Positions 23,497 to 31,705 of a stretch of 64,000 nt of DNA are shown here, in pieces. Position numbers and translations under genes: made by a program. Numbering within the stretch: position 1 is the first letter of the stretch; the number at the start of each line of letters is the position of its first letter. The stretch is from JANQRZ01 sp965215165 (GTDB taxonomy: Bacteria > Bacteroidota > Rhodothermia > Rhodothermales > JANQRZ01), in contig CBDCCX010000006.1 of NCBI GenBank assembly GCA_965215165.1, positions 1,240,001 to 1,304,000 of the forward strand, read 5' to 3'. A model generated the notes under the pieces. The model worked only from the letters and a program-made list of their open reading frames with translations, was not told the DNA's origin and searched no databases.

Positions 23497-24006
23497 ATGT
23501 CCGCCCCCAAGAACCGTTCGCTCTTCGGCCGCCTGCTGCTGCTGTTCACGATCGTCCCGGTCATCGAGCTGTCGCTGCTCGTCTGGCTCGGCGGGCGCAT
23601 CGGGTTCTGGCCGACGGTCGGGATCATCGCCGGCACGGCGGTCGTCGGCTCCTACCTCGCCCACCGCGAGGGGCTGTCGGCGCTGGCCCGGTTCCGGTCG
23701 AGCATGGCCTCCGGCGAGATGCCGGGCGAGGCGCTCACCGACGGCATCGTGATCCTGGTCGCGGGAGCGTTCCTGCTCACCCCCGGCGTCCTGACCGACG
23801 CGGTCGGCTTCCTCGGCCTGTTCCCGCCGACGCGGGCGCTCATCAAGCGGGCCGTCTCGAAGCGGGTCAAGAGCGGCCTGCTCGGCGGCTCGGTGAGCGT
23901 CTCCACGTGGCCGCCGACGCGCCCCGCCGACATCGAAGACACGGACATCGTGACGGACATCGTGGACGTGGACTTCCAGGAGGTGAAGCGGGAGGAGCTC
24001 GGCTAA
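23497..24006 (+). CDS. fxsA: FxsA-family membrane protein
   Basis: The 169-residue protein has helices in LLLLFTIVPVIELSLLVW, VGIIAGTAVVGSYLA and ILVAGAFLLTPGVLTDAVG, the FxsA pattern including the LTPGxLTD box. FxsA is a small inner-membrane protein whose overexpression suppresses F-plasmid exclusion of phage T7; its normal role is unclear. The C-terminal tail (about 45 residues) is acidic and ends EVKREELG. ATG at 23497 was chosen because the family begins with the helix just after it. Confidence 0.88.
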   Translation: MSAPKNRSLFGRLLLLFTIVPVIELSLLVWLGGRIGFWPTVGIIAGTAVVGSYLAHREGLSALARFRSSMASGEMPGEALTDGIVILVAGAFLLTPGVLTDAVGFLGLFPPTRALIKRAVSKRVKSGLLGGSVSVSTWPPTRPADIEDTDIVTDIVDVDFQEVKREELG

Positions 24007-24050
24007 GCCCGTCCCTTCTGACTCTGGCTCCTTCTGACGCTGGGTGGCGA

Positions 24051-24944
24051 CTACTCGCCGTAGCTGAACGTGTCCTGGATCGTCCCGTCTTTCCGGTGGA
24101 GCACGAGCCGGCCCGACGCGCCCGCCTTCGCCCGCTCCCGCCCGGCCGTCGTCGCCTCGGCCTTGATGCCATGAACGCTCAGGGCGCGGCTCCCGCCCTC
24201 CTTCTCGACCGCCCAGCCCTCGTCGTGCGGCACCACGTGGTAGACCGGCGTGCCCGAGGCCGTTGCCGCATCGTTCGAGGCAGCTTTCGGCGGGGGGGTG
24301 GGCTTGGCCGAGGGAGTGGGCTTCGGTGGCGGAGTGGGTTTTGCCGGGGCGCTGGCACGTTGCCGGGTGAGCGTGTCCACTTTCCCGGCGAGCGCCGCGA
24401 CGCGGGCGATCAGGTCCTGCACCTCGTCGTGCGTCGGCACGTTGAGCCGGTGGAGGACCCCCTCGACCGAGTCCTCCACCACACGCTGCACCTGCGCCTC
24501 GACGGCCGCGCTCCACGCCAGCGGCTTCTGCCCGAGGCTCTCCGCCGTCGCCTTCGCCGCGCCCGCCGCGACGCCTGCCGCCGCCCCCGCCGTCTTCGAC
24601 GCCGACGTCAGCTTCTTGCGGCTCGCCTCCTCCCAATGCTCGCCCTTTTGCACGAGCGATTGGAACAGCTCGCCGCCGACCTCCTCGACCGTCGAGAGCG
24701 CGCCGATGCCGGCCATCCACACCTCGCGCGCCGTCTCGGCGACCCCGGCCGGAAAGTCGAGCAGGTCCGGTAGACTCGGCAGGCCGCCGAGCAGACCCGC
24801 CTTTTTCTTCTTGCTCGGCATCGTCTTGCTTGGGACCGCTTTCTTGATGCCGGCTTTCGTGCCCGCCTTCGGGCTGGAAGCGTCGGCCGCGCCGCTCGCT
24901 TTCTTCTTCTTCGTGACGATAGTAACTTTCTTCTTCTCGGCCAT
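24051..24944 (-). CDS. Phasin fused to a DUF2188 domain
   Basis: The 297-residue protein starts with a Lys-rich tail (residues 1-48, KKKVTIVTKKKK). The phasin domain of PhaI/PhaF type follows (about 50-190, FPAGVAETAREVWMAGIGAL and GGELFQSLVQKGE). A Pro/Lys-rich linker (about 200-225) leads to a C-terminal segment YHVVPHDEGWAVEKEGG to GRLVLHRKDGTIQD that matches DUF2188. Phasins coat polyhydroxyalkanoate granules; Lys-rich tails in PhaF also bind DNA. Fusion of a phasin to DUF2188 is unusual. Cytoplasmic. An SCP2-like protein gene lies directly upstream on the same strand. Confidence 0.8.
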   Translation of the reverse strand: MAEKKKVTIVTKKKKASGAADASSPKAGTKAGIKKAVPSKTMPSKKKKAGLLGGLPSLPDLLDFPAGVAETAREVWMAGIGALSTVEEVGGELFQSLVQKGEHWEEASRKKLTSASKTAGAAAGVAAGAAKATAESLGQKPLAWSAAVEAQVQRVVEDSVEGVLHRLNVPTHDEVQDLIARVAALAGKVDTLTRQRASAPAKPTPPPKPTPSAKPTPPPKAASNDAATASGTPVYHVVPHDEGWAVEKEGGSRALSVHGIKAEATTAGRERAKAGASGRLVLHRKDGTIQDTFSYGE

Positions 24945-25005
24945 GTCGGAGAGGTTCAGGTGGTGCGTGAGGTCACAGGAGGAACGGCGGTGCAGGGCAG
25001 GCTGC

Positions 25006-25443
25006 TCAGTACGTCTTATCGACGCGTGAGGCGACCTCGCCCATGCCGTTGAGCACGCCCATGTTGGACATAATCTTGAGCTTCGACCCCTCGATCTGGT
25101 AGTCGGGCGAGGTGAGGGCGGCGAGCGGCGTCATCTCGCCCTTGTCGAGCTGCACCCAGACGCGGTACGGAGCCGTGGCGCGGGCGAGGGCCAGCGACTT
25201 GTCGAACGGGTCGTCGCGGAAGTCCGGGTCGCCCGCGTCTTCGATCCAGAGCTGCACGTCGGTCACCTCGCCGTTCTCGAAAGTGTAGGTCGCCTCGACG
25301 TCTTCGCCGCTCGGGTGGTCCAGGCAGCGCAGCACGATGGTGTTCGAGAAGGAGCCGGCGGCTTTCTGAAACGCCTTGTCGTCGTTGAGGGCCTCGACGT
25401 AGGCTTCGACGAACTCGGGGGTCCAGTACTGAGGGGAGGGCAT
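25006..25443 (-). CDS. SCP2-like lipid-binding protein
   Basis: The 145-residue protein has the compact SCP2 sterol-carrier layout: an N-terminal helix WTPEFVEAYVEALNDD, a central strand region with VQLWIEDAGD, and a C-terminal GSKLKIMSNMGVLNGM. SCP2-fold proteins bind hydrophobic ligands, mostly acyl chains in bacteria. No signal peptide, so cytoplasmic. It stands 62 bp upstream of the phasin gene in the same orientation, and a joint role at storage granules is possible but only inferred from order. Confidence 0.65.
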   Translation of the reverse strand: MPSPQYWTPEFVEAYVEALNDDKAFQKAAGSFSNTIVLRCLDHPSGEDVEATYTFENGEVTDVQLWIEDAGDPDFRDDPFDKSLALARATAPYRVWVQLDKGEMTPLAALTSPDYQIEGSKLKIMSNMGVLNGMGEVASRVDKTY

Positions 25444-25605
25444 GGTGGGATCGGGTTAGAGGGAGACGTGCAAGGATAGCAGCCGCGCACCGCGCGGCGC
25501 AACGGGCGGCGGCAGGAAAAGCACACACATACTTAACACCGTTAACAGAACCGATGCCGCGCTGCGTCATTTCACGCCGCACCACGACAACCAACCTACG
25601 AGACC

Positions 25606-25776
25606 ATGTCCCGACTCTCCGTTCCGCAGCGCGCCCTCTGGGTGGCCCTCGCCACCGCCGCCGCGCCCCTCGCCTTCTTCCACCTCGCCCGCCGCGCCCC
25701 CGACGCCCGCGTCCTCGACCTGAGCATCGACAACGACGACCTCTACGCCGACCTCTTCGAGGGGCAGCTCGGCTAA
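25606..25776 (+). CDS. Small single-pass membrane protein of 56 residues
   Basis: The ORF runs from ATG at 25606 to TAA at 25774. The first part is MSRLSVPQRALWVALATAAA, followed by PLAFFHLARR, one membrane helix bracketed by basic residues. An acidic tail follows (DLSIDNDDLYADLFEGQLG). Codon third positions are G or C almost throughout, as in neighbouring genes, which argues for real coding. Upstream there is a TTAAC-spacer-GTTAAC inverted repeat (about 25534-25547). Function unknown. It ends 32 bp before the tRNA-Leu gene on the other strand. Confidence 0.55.
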   Translation: MSRLSVPQRALWVALATAAAPLAFFHLARRAPDARVLDLSIDNDDLYADLFEGQLG

Positions 25777-25807
25777 CCGGCTGGGTTTGTGCCAAGGGGT
25801 GGGTCTG

Positions 25808-25892
25808 TGCCGAGGGCGGGACTTGAACCCGCAAGGTCCGTGCGGACCGGCAGATTTTAAGTCTGCTGTGTTTACCATTTCACCACCCCGGC
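25808..25892 (-). tRNA. tRNA-Leu(UAA)
   Basis: On the minus strand the sequence begins GCCGGGGTGGTGAAATGG. The acceptor stem GCCGGGG pairs with CCTCGGC with one G-U, the anticodon stem-loop GCAGACTTAAAATCTGC gives anticodon TAA, and there is a long variable arm (GGTCCGCACGGACC) typical of leucine tRNAs. The T-arm GCGGGTTCAAGTCCCGC is complete. The discriminator is A at 25808 and CCA is not encoded. Confidence 0.95.
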
Positions 25893-25989
25893 CGGGCCCT
25901 CGCGGGCGGGCTGCAACCTACTTCGCGCGCGCGGCTCGGTGCAACTCGGCACCTTCTCGTAAACGCGTTTGCTGGTATCTTCGCCGGGC

Positions 25990-26802
25990 ATGAACGCCCG
26001 CGACGGTTCCGCCCCTGCCCTCGATGCGCTGCCTCTAGAGGCGCTGCGTGCCCGTGCGCGTGAGTCGGCGGCCTTTGCTCACGCCCCCTACTCCGGCCGC
26101 GATGTCGGGGCGGCCCTCCTGCTCGCCGACGGCGAGTGGGTCCCCGGCGTCCGAGTCGAGAGCGCCTCGTACCCACTCACGGTGCTGGCTCTTCTCGGGG
26201 CCGTGGTCGCGGCCATCGCCGGTGGGCGGCGCGACATACGGGCGGCAGCGCTCAGCCGCCCCTTCGCCGCCGGCGAGGCGGAGTGGTTGGCCTCCGCCCT
26301 CGGCCTGACCCTCGCAGAGGAGACCCCCGACGCTCTCGTGTTCGGAGCCGAGCCGCTGCCCGAGGTGGGGGCGCGCTGGTCTCCGCTTCTCGGTGCGCCG
26401 GTTCCCGAGGACGATGCCGCCGGACTCCGCCTCGCCCGGCAGGTGGCGGAGCGGGCGCACGTGCCGGAGTCCGGCTTCCGGGTCGGGTGCGTGCTGCTGA
26501 CGGAGGGCGGTGACCTCGTGCCAGGCTGCAACGTGGAGCACGCCGACTGGACGCGGGGCCTGTGCGCTGAGCGCGCGGCGCTCGCCGTGTTGATGGCCTA
26601 CGGCGTGGGACCGGTCCGGCGCGTCTTCCTGTCGTGCCCGTCCGACCCGTCGGGGACCCCGTGCGGCGCGTGCCGGCAGCTGCTGGCCGAGCTCGTGCCC
26701 GAGGTCCCGGTGGTCATGGACCGGGGCGCGGGCGCGTCCGAGACGACGACCCCGGCAGCCCTTCTCCCGCAGTTCTTCACCGGGGATACCCTGAGGCTGT
26801 GA
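25990..26802 (+). CDS. cdd: Two-domain cytidine deaminase with catalytic C-terminal half
   Basis: About 270 residues with two cytidine-deaminase folds. The N-terminal half (about 8-105: FAHAPYSGRDVGAALLLADG) has lost the zinc motif. The C-terminal half (about 130-235) keeps it: GCNVEHADWTRGLCAERAAL with the CAE motif and SGTPCGACRQLL with PCxxC. The enzyme deaminates cytidine to uridine for pyrimidine salvage. In the E. coli enzyme the first domain is catalytic and the second broken; here the order is reversed. The start at ATG 25990 is preferred because the frame upstream reads through a TTG. Confidence 0.8.
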   Translation: MNARDGSAPALDALPLEALRARARESAAFAHAPYSGRDVGAALLLADGEWVPGVRVESASYPLTVLALLGAVVAAIAGGRRDIRAAALSRPFAAGEAEWLASALGLTLAEETPDALVFGAEPLPEVGARWSPLLGAPVPEDDAAGLRLARQVAERAHVPESGFRVGCVLLTEGGDLVPGCNVEHADWTRGLCAERAALAVLMAYGVGPVRRVFLSCPSDPSGTPCGACRQLLAELVPEVPVVMDRGAGASETTTPAALLPQFFTGDTLRL

Positions 26803-26869
26803 ACAGCCACGAGGCCCACCCGTATGAGCGCAGCGCCAAAAAATCTCCCTCACCCCGCCCGCCCCTGCC

Positions 26870-27823
26870 ATGCTTGTCCACGTCGGCGTGCTCCTGCTCG
26901 GGCTGGTGATCCTCTACTTCGGGGCGGAGTGGCTGATCAAGGGCGCGTCGAGCATCGCGGTCGGGTTCGGGATTCCGCCGCTGGTGGTGGGGCTCACCGT
27001 GGTGGCGTTGGGGACGAGCCTGCCGGAGTTCATGACCAACTTCATCGCGGCCTTGCAAGGCAACGACGGCTTGGCGCTGGGCAACATCATCGGCTCGAAC
27101 ATCGCGAACGTGGGCCTGATCCTCGGGACGAGTGCGGTGCTGGTCCCGCTCGCCGTGGCCCCCTCGACGCTCCGCCGGGAGTACCCGTTCATGCTCGCGG
27201 TGCTGGTGGCGTTCTACGTGCTCGCGCTCAACGGCGAGATCGGGCGCTACGATGGGGCGCTGCTGATCGGCGGGCTGGTCGCGTTTCTGACGTACCTCGT
27301 CCGCGACGTGCGCCGCCGCAGCGTCGGCGCGGCCGAGGTGATGGCGGCCCCGGAGCTAACGATGGCCGCGTGGAAGAAGGCGCTGCTGCTCGTCGGCGGC
27401 ATCGCTGGCCTCGCCCTCGGGGCGCAGCTCATGGTGACGGCGGCGGTCGCCATCGCTGACATCTTCGGGATCGACCCGGTGATCGTCGGGCTGACGGTGG
27501 TGGCCGTCGGGACGAGCCTGCCGGAGCTGGCGGCGTCGCTCGTCGGCGTGTTCCGCAACGAGACGGACCTCGCCGTCGGGAACGTGATCGGCTCGAACCT
27601 GCTCAACGTGCTCTTCGTGGTGGGGAGCGTGGCGCTCGTCAAGCCGATGCGCGTCGCCCCAGAGGCTTTGTCGATCCACTTCCCGGCGATGGTCGGGTTC
27701 GGCGCGCTCATTATGATGGCGTGGTTCAACGGGCGGCTCGAGCGCTGGCACGGGGTGCTGCTGCTGGTCGCCTTCTTCGGGTACATGGCGTACCTCGTTC
27801 TGCCCCTCCTGACGGCATCCTAG
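26870..27823 (+). CDS. Calcium/sodium antiporter family protein
   Basis: The 317-residue protein has about ten membrane helices in two inverted halves. Each has the CaCA alpha repeat: LGTSLPEFMTNFIAAL with GNIIGSNIANVG in the first half, and GTSLPELAASLVGVF with GNVIGSNLLNVLF in the second. This is the YrbG-like branch that exchanges Ca2+ or K+ for Na+ or H+. It sits in the inner membrane. The ATG at 26870 begins a short hydrophobic helix. The subtilase follows 12 bp downstream on the same strand; no operon function is evident. Confidence 0.92.
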   Translation: MLVHVGVLLLGLVILYFGAEWLIKGASSIAVGFGIPPLVVGLTVVALGTSLPEFMTNFIAALQGNDGLALGNIIGSNIANVGLILGTSAVLVPLAVAPSTLRREYPFMLAVLVAFYVLALNGEIGRYDGALLIGGLVAFLTYLVRDVRRRSVGAAEVMAAPELTMAAWKKALLLVGGIAGLALGAQLMVTAAVAIADIFGIDPVIVGLTVVAVGTSLPELAASLVGVFRNETDLAVGNVIGSNLLNVLFVVGSVALVKPMRVAPEALSIHFPAMVGFGALIMMAWFNGRLERWHGVLLLVAFFGYMAYLVLPLLTAS

Positions 27824-27835
27824 GCCTGGCCCGCG

Positions 27836-29413
27836 ATGCGCTCTTTCACGCTCGTCTTCCTGGTCGCCCTCTCGGCTCCGCTTGCCGAGGCGCAGGCGAC
27901 GAAATACTGGGTCTTCCTGGCGCATCCGCCGGCCGAGACGGCGCGCATCTCGGTCTCGCCTCATGCTGCCGAGCGCCGCTCGCAGCGCGGAGGCCGCGTC
28001 CCGGCCCGCGCCGACGTGCCGGTGGCCGCTTCTCACCTGGATGCGCTGCGGGCGCTCGGCATCGAGCCGGTGGTCGCGAGCCGGTGGTTCAACGCCGTCA
28101 GCGCCGCGCTCACACCGGCGGAGGCCGCGACGGTCCGCGCCCTGCCGTTCGTGCGCGGCCTGCGCCCGGTCGGCCGGACGGTGACCGAGCGAGCCGGGCC
28201 GGTCTCGCCGGTTCGGATCGACTACGGCCCGTCGGCGCAGCAGATCGACCTCATCAACGCGCGCGGCCCGCTCGACGCGGGGGTGAACGGCGCGGGGGTG
28301 GTCGTCGGGTTTCTTGACACCACGTTCGACTTTCAGCATCCGGCCCTCGCGCACCTGGTCGAGCAGGGGCGGCTGCTGGAGGTCCGCGATTTCACGGGGC
28401 AGGCGCAGGCGAATACGCACGGCCTCTCGGTGGCGTCGGTCGCGGTCGGGTTCGACGAGGGCGACCTCGTCGGGCCGGGGTGGGGGGCGACGGTGCTCGC
28501 CGCCACCACGGAGTTTGCCCCGAGCGAGACGCGGCAGGAGGAGGACTTCTTCGTCGCCGGGCTGGAGTGGCTGGAGGCGAGCGGCGCGGACGTGGTCAAC
28601 GTCTCGCTCGGCTACTCGACCTTCGACGGCGGCGAGGGCGATTTCAGCTACGCCGACCTCGACGGCAACACGACGCTCGTGACGCGGGCCGTGGACCGGG
28701 CGGCGGCGCTCGGCGTGGTTGTCGTCACGAGCGCCGGCAACGAGGGCGACTCGTCGTGGCGCTACCTCGCCGCCCCGGCCGACGCCGACTCGGCCATCGC
28801 CGTGGGCGCGGTGCGCTCGGACTCGTCGCGGACGAGCTTCTCGTCGGTCGGCCCGACCGCCGACGGGCGGACCAAGCCGGACGTCGTCGCGCTCGGCTCG
28901 CGCGTCACCGTCGCCTCGTCGACCGGGGGCTACCGGGTCAGCGGCGGCACGTCGTTCTCGTCGCCCGCCGTGGCCGGCGTCGTGGCGCAGATCCTCCAGG
29001 TCAACCCGGCGCTCGGGCCGGTCGAGGTCCGCGACCTGCTGCGCCGGACGGCGAGTCAGTCCGGCGCGCCGGACAATGAGCGGGGCTGGGGCGTCGTTAA
29101 CGCAGCGGCGGCCGTCGAGGAGGCGCGCCTCCTAGCCGGCGGCGAGCCGGCGGAGGCTGAGCCGCTCGCGGCCGCGCTCTACCCGACGCTCGTCCCGCGC
29201 GGTCGTCGGACCCTTACGGTCGAGATCGACTCCGAGGCCGCCGACCGCGTGACGCTGTCGCTCTACGACGTGCTCGGCCGGCGCGTGGCGGTGCTCTACG
29301 ACGGCCCGCCGCGCCGGGGCCCCGTCGCCCTGCCGGCGCTCGCGGCCGGCCTCTACTTCTACCGGTTCACCGGCGGTGCCCTCGACGCCGACGGCCGGAT
29401 TGTCCTTTTGTAG
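27836..29413 (+). CDS. Subtilase (S8) with type IX secretion sorting domain
   Basis: The 525-residue protein has a signal peptide (MRSFTLVFLVALSAPLAEAQ) and a propeptide-like region to about 130. The S8 catalytic domain has Asp161 (GFLDTTFDF), His195 (NTHGLSVA), Asn302 (SAGNEGD) and Ser373 (GTSFSSP). The last 80 residues form a sorting domain: TLSLYDVLGRRVAVLYDG and LAAGLYFYRFTG, as in type A CTDs that direct export through T9SS. It is predicted to be secreted or anchored at the surface. Catalytic residues are intact. Confidence 0.93.
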   Translation: MRSFTLVFLVALSAPLAEAQATKYWVFLAHPPAETARISVSPHAAERRSQRGGRVPARADVPVAASHLDALRALGIEPVVASRWFNAVSAALTPAEAATVRALPFVRGLRPVGRTVTERAGPVSPVRIDYGPSAQQIDLINARGPLDAGVNGAGVVVGFLDTTFDFQHPALAHLVEQGRLLEVRDFTGQAQANTHGLSVASVAVGFDEGDLVGPGWGATVLAATTEFAPSETRQEEDFFVAGLEWLEASGADVVNVSLGYSTFDGGEGDFSYADLDGNTTLVTRAVDRAAALGVVVVTSAGNEGDSSWRYLAAPADADSAIAVGAVRSDSSRTSFSSVGPTADGRTKPDVVALGSRVTVASSTGGYRVSGGTSFSSPAVAGVVAQILQVNPALGPVEVRDLLRRTASQSGAPDNERGWGVVNAAAAVEEARLLAGGEPAEAEPLAAALYPTLVPRGRRTLTVEIDSEAADRVTLSLYDVLGRRVAVLYDGPPRRGPVALPALAAGLYFYRFTGGALDADGRIVLL

Positions 29414-29500
29414 CGAAGAGAAAGAGGAGACAGAAGAGATAGAAAAGAAAGCTTCTCTCTTCCCTCTTCTCCTTCTCTTCCCTCTTTTCCCTCCTTCCCC
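29414..29500. other. Purine run followed by pyrimidine run between subtilase and vWA gene
   Basis: About 40 bases almost all A/G (GAGAAAGAGGAGACAGAAGA and more) are followed by about 45 bases almost all C/T (CTTCTCTCTTCCCTCTTC). The two could pair imperfectly or form a triplex. No promoter is recognisable. Confidence 0.6.
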
Positions 29501-31627
29501 GTGGACCTTTCGCTCGGTTACCCGCCCCTGCTGCTCGTCGGCTGCCTCGTGGCGGCGGCGGGGCTGACGTGGTGGACCTACGGCCGGAGCGTGCCGCGCG
29601 TGACGCCGGGCCGCCGGGCGGTGCTCATGGCCCTGCGCGGGGCGGCGCTGTTCATCGTCCTCGTGCTGCTCTTCGAGCCGGTGCTCCGCCGCGTCGAGGC
29701 GAGCGAGGAGCCGCCGGTTCTGGCCGTGCTCGTCGACGGCAGCCAGAGCCTCGGGCGCGAGGACGGCGCGGGCGACGGAGCCGCCGCCGCGCGTGAGGCC
29801 CTCACCCGCCTCCCGACCGTCGACGGTACCACCCGGCGCTACACGTTCGATGCCGAGGCGACGCCCCTCGGCCCCGGCGACTCCGTGCGCTTCGACGGCG
29901 TGCGGACCGACATCGCCGGCGCGCTCCAGCGCGTCGAGGCAGACCTCGATGGGCAGAACCTTGGCGGCGTGCTGCTGATCTCCGACGGCCGCTACAACAC
30001 CGGCCGCAACCCGCTCTACCTCGCCGAGCGCTACGACGTGCCGATCTTCACGGCCACGGTCGGCGACACGACGCGGCAGCGCGACGTGCTCGTGGCGCGC
30101 GTGACGACCAACGAGATCGCCTATGCCGGGGTCGAGCTGCCGGTGCAGGTCGCCGTCCGGGCCGACGGCTTCGGCGGCGAGCGCGCGACGGTCTCCGTCT
30201 TCGAGCGCGGGCAGCGCCTCGCCTCGGAGGTGGTCACGCTCCCCGAGGGCGGGGTCGAGGTGGTGGCCGACCTCGCCTTCACGCCCCAGACCGAGGGGCT
30301 GCACCGCTACACGGCCGCCGTGTCGCGGTTCGACGGCGAGGTGACGTATGGCAACAACACCGAGTCGGTCGCGGTGCGCGTGCTCTCCAGCAAGCGCCGC
30401 GTGCTGCTGCTGGCCGCCGCGCCCGGCCCTGACCTCTCGGCGCTCCGGCAGGTGCTCGCGACGGACCCGAACCTGGAGGTGGTCCCGCGCACGCAGCGGG
30501 CGGCCGGCACGTTCTACGAAGGCCGCCTCCCCGCTCTCGGCGACTTCGACGCCATCGTCCTCGCCGGGTGGCCCGGCCGGGCGGCCGACGCCGCGACGGC
30601 CCGGCGCGTGGCCGAGGCCGCCGGGACCGTGCCGCTGCTGTTCATCCTGACCCGGCAGACGGACCTGGCCGCGCTCCGCACGGCCTTCGGGGAAGTGCTC
30701 CCGGCCACGCCGGCTCTCACCCGGCCCGGCTTCAGCGAGGCCCTGCTCGTCCCGACGGCCGCGGGCGCGCTGCACCCCGTCTTTCAGATTCCGAGGGTCC
30801 CGCCCGGCGTGCTCAGCCGCCTGCCGCCCGTGGCGATGAACGACAGCCGGTGGGAGGCGTCGCCCGACGCGCGCGTGCTCGCCACGGCGCGGGTGCGCGG
30901 GATCGCGCTCGACGACCCGCTGCTGCTGGTTCGGCAGCGCGGGCGGAGCCGGTCGGCGGCGCTGCTCACCGCCGGGACGTGGCGCTGGCTCAACGTGCCG
31001 GCCGACCTCGAGTCCGTCGCCGGGTTCTACCCCGGCCTGGTCGACAACCTGCTGCGGTGGCTCACGACGCGCGAGGACGACCGGCCGGTCCGCGTCCGCC
31101 CCGTGCGCCCGCTCTTCGGCGAGGGCGAGGCGGTGCAGTTCACCGGCCAGGTCTACGACGAGAGCCTGGCTCCGATCTCCGACGCCTCGGTCCAGGTCCG
31201 CCTCACGGCCGAGGACGGCACGGCGTCGCCCTTCACCATGCGCGCCGCCGGCAACGGCCGCTACACGCTCGACGCCGGGACGCTGCCCGAGGGCGAGTAC
31301 CGCTTCGCCGCCGAGGCCGAGCGGGCGGGCGTCGCGCTCGGCGAGGACCGGGGCGCGTTCGCCGTCGGCGCGCTCGCGCTCGAGTTCCGCGACACCCAGG
31401 CCGACGCGGCTCTGATGCGCGGCCTCGCCCGACGCTCCGGCGGAGCCGTCATCGACCCGGCCGACCTCGGCGACCTGCCGGCCCGGCTTGCGGCGCACGG
31501 CTTCGGGCCGCGCGTGGTCGAGCAGGAGCACGAGACCGAGCTGTGGCACCTCGCGTGGCTGCTCGCCGTCGTCGTCGCGCTCCTCGCGGCCGAGTGGGTG
31601 CTCCGCAAGCGCGCCGGAATGGTGTGA
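29501..31627 (+). CDS. Membrane protein with vWA-like domain
   Basis: A 708-residue protein from a GTG at 29501. Two membrane helices open it (about 8-24 and 42-60), then VLAVLVDGSQSLGRED carries a MIDAS-like DxSxS motif and GGVLLISDGRYNTGR the rest of a vWA-like fold. Beta-sandwich and glutamine-amidotransferase-like regions with DAIVLAGWPGR follow. One C-terminal helix (LLAVVVALLAAEWVL) closes it. Similar proteins accompany Bat/BatA genes in Bacteroidota, but no such neighbours are visible here. Likely periplasmic, anchored at both ends. An 86-bp purine/pyrimidine-rich gap separates it from the subtilase. Confidence 0.78.
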   Translation: MDLSLGYPPLLLVGCLVAAAGLTWWTYGRSVPRVTPGRRAVLMALRGAALFIVLVLLFEPVLRRVEASEEPPVLAVLVDGSQSLGREDGAGDGAAAAREALTRLPTVDGTTRRYTFDAEATPLGPGDSVRFDGVRTDIAGALQRVEADLDGQNLGGVLLISDGRYNTGRNPLYLAERYDVPIFTATVGDTTRQRDVLVARVTTNEIAYAGVELPVQVAVRADGFGGERATVSVFERGQRLASEVVTLPEGGVEVVADLAFTPQTEGLHRYTAAVSRFDGEVTYGNNTESVAVRVLSSKRRVLLLAAAPGPDLSALRQVLATDPNLEVVPRTQRAAGTFYEGRLPALGDFDAIVLAGWPGRAADAATARRVAEAAGTVPLLFILTRQTDLAALRTAFGEVLPATPALTRPGFSEALLVPTAAGALHPVFQIPRVPPGVLSRLPPVAMNDSRWEASPDARVLATARVRGIALDDPLLLVRQRGRSRSAALLTAGTWRWLNVPADLESVAGFYPGLVDNLLRWLTTREDDRPVRVRPVRPLFGEGEAVQFTGQVYDESLAPISDASVQVRLTAEDGTASPFTMRAAGNGRYTLDAGTLPEGEYRFAAEAERAGVALGEDRGAFAVGALALEFRDTQADAALMRGLARRSGGAVIDPADLGDLPARLAAHGFGPRVVEQEHETELWHLAWLLAVVVALLAAEWVLRKRAGMV

Positions 31628-31705
31628 GATTTCGGAGTGTGGACTTCAGAATTTGGGCTGGGCGAGAGAGCTACCCGAATCCGAAGTTCGAACTCTCTGA
31701 TCCGA

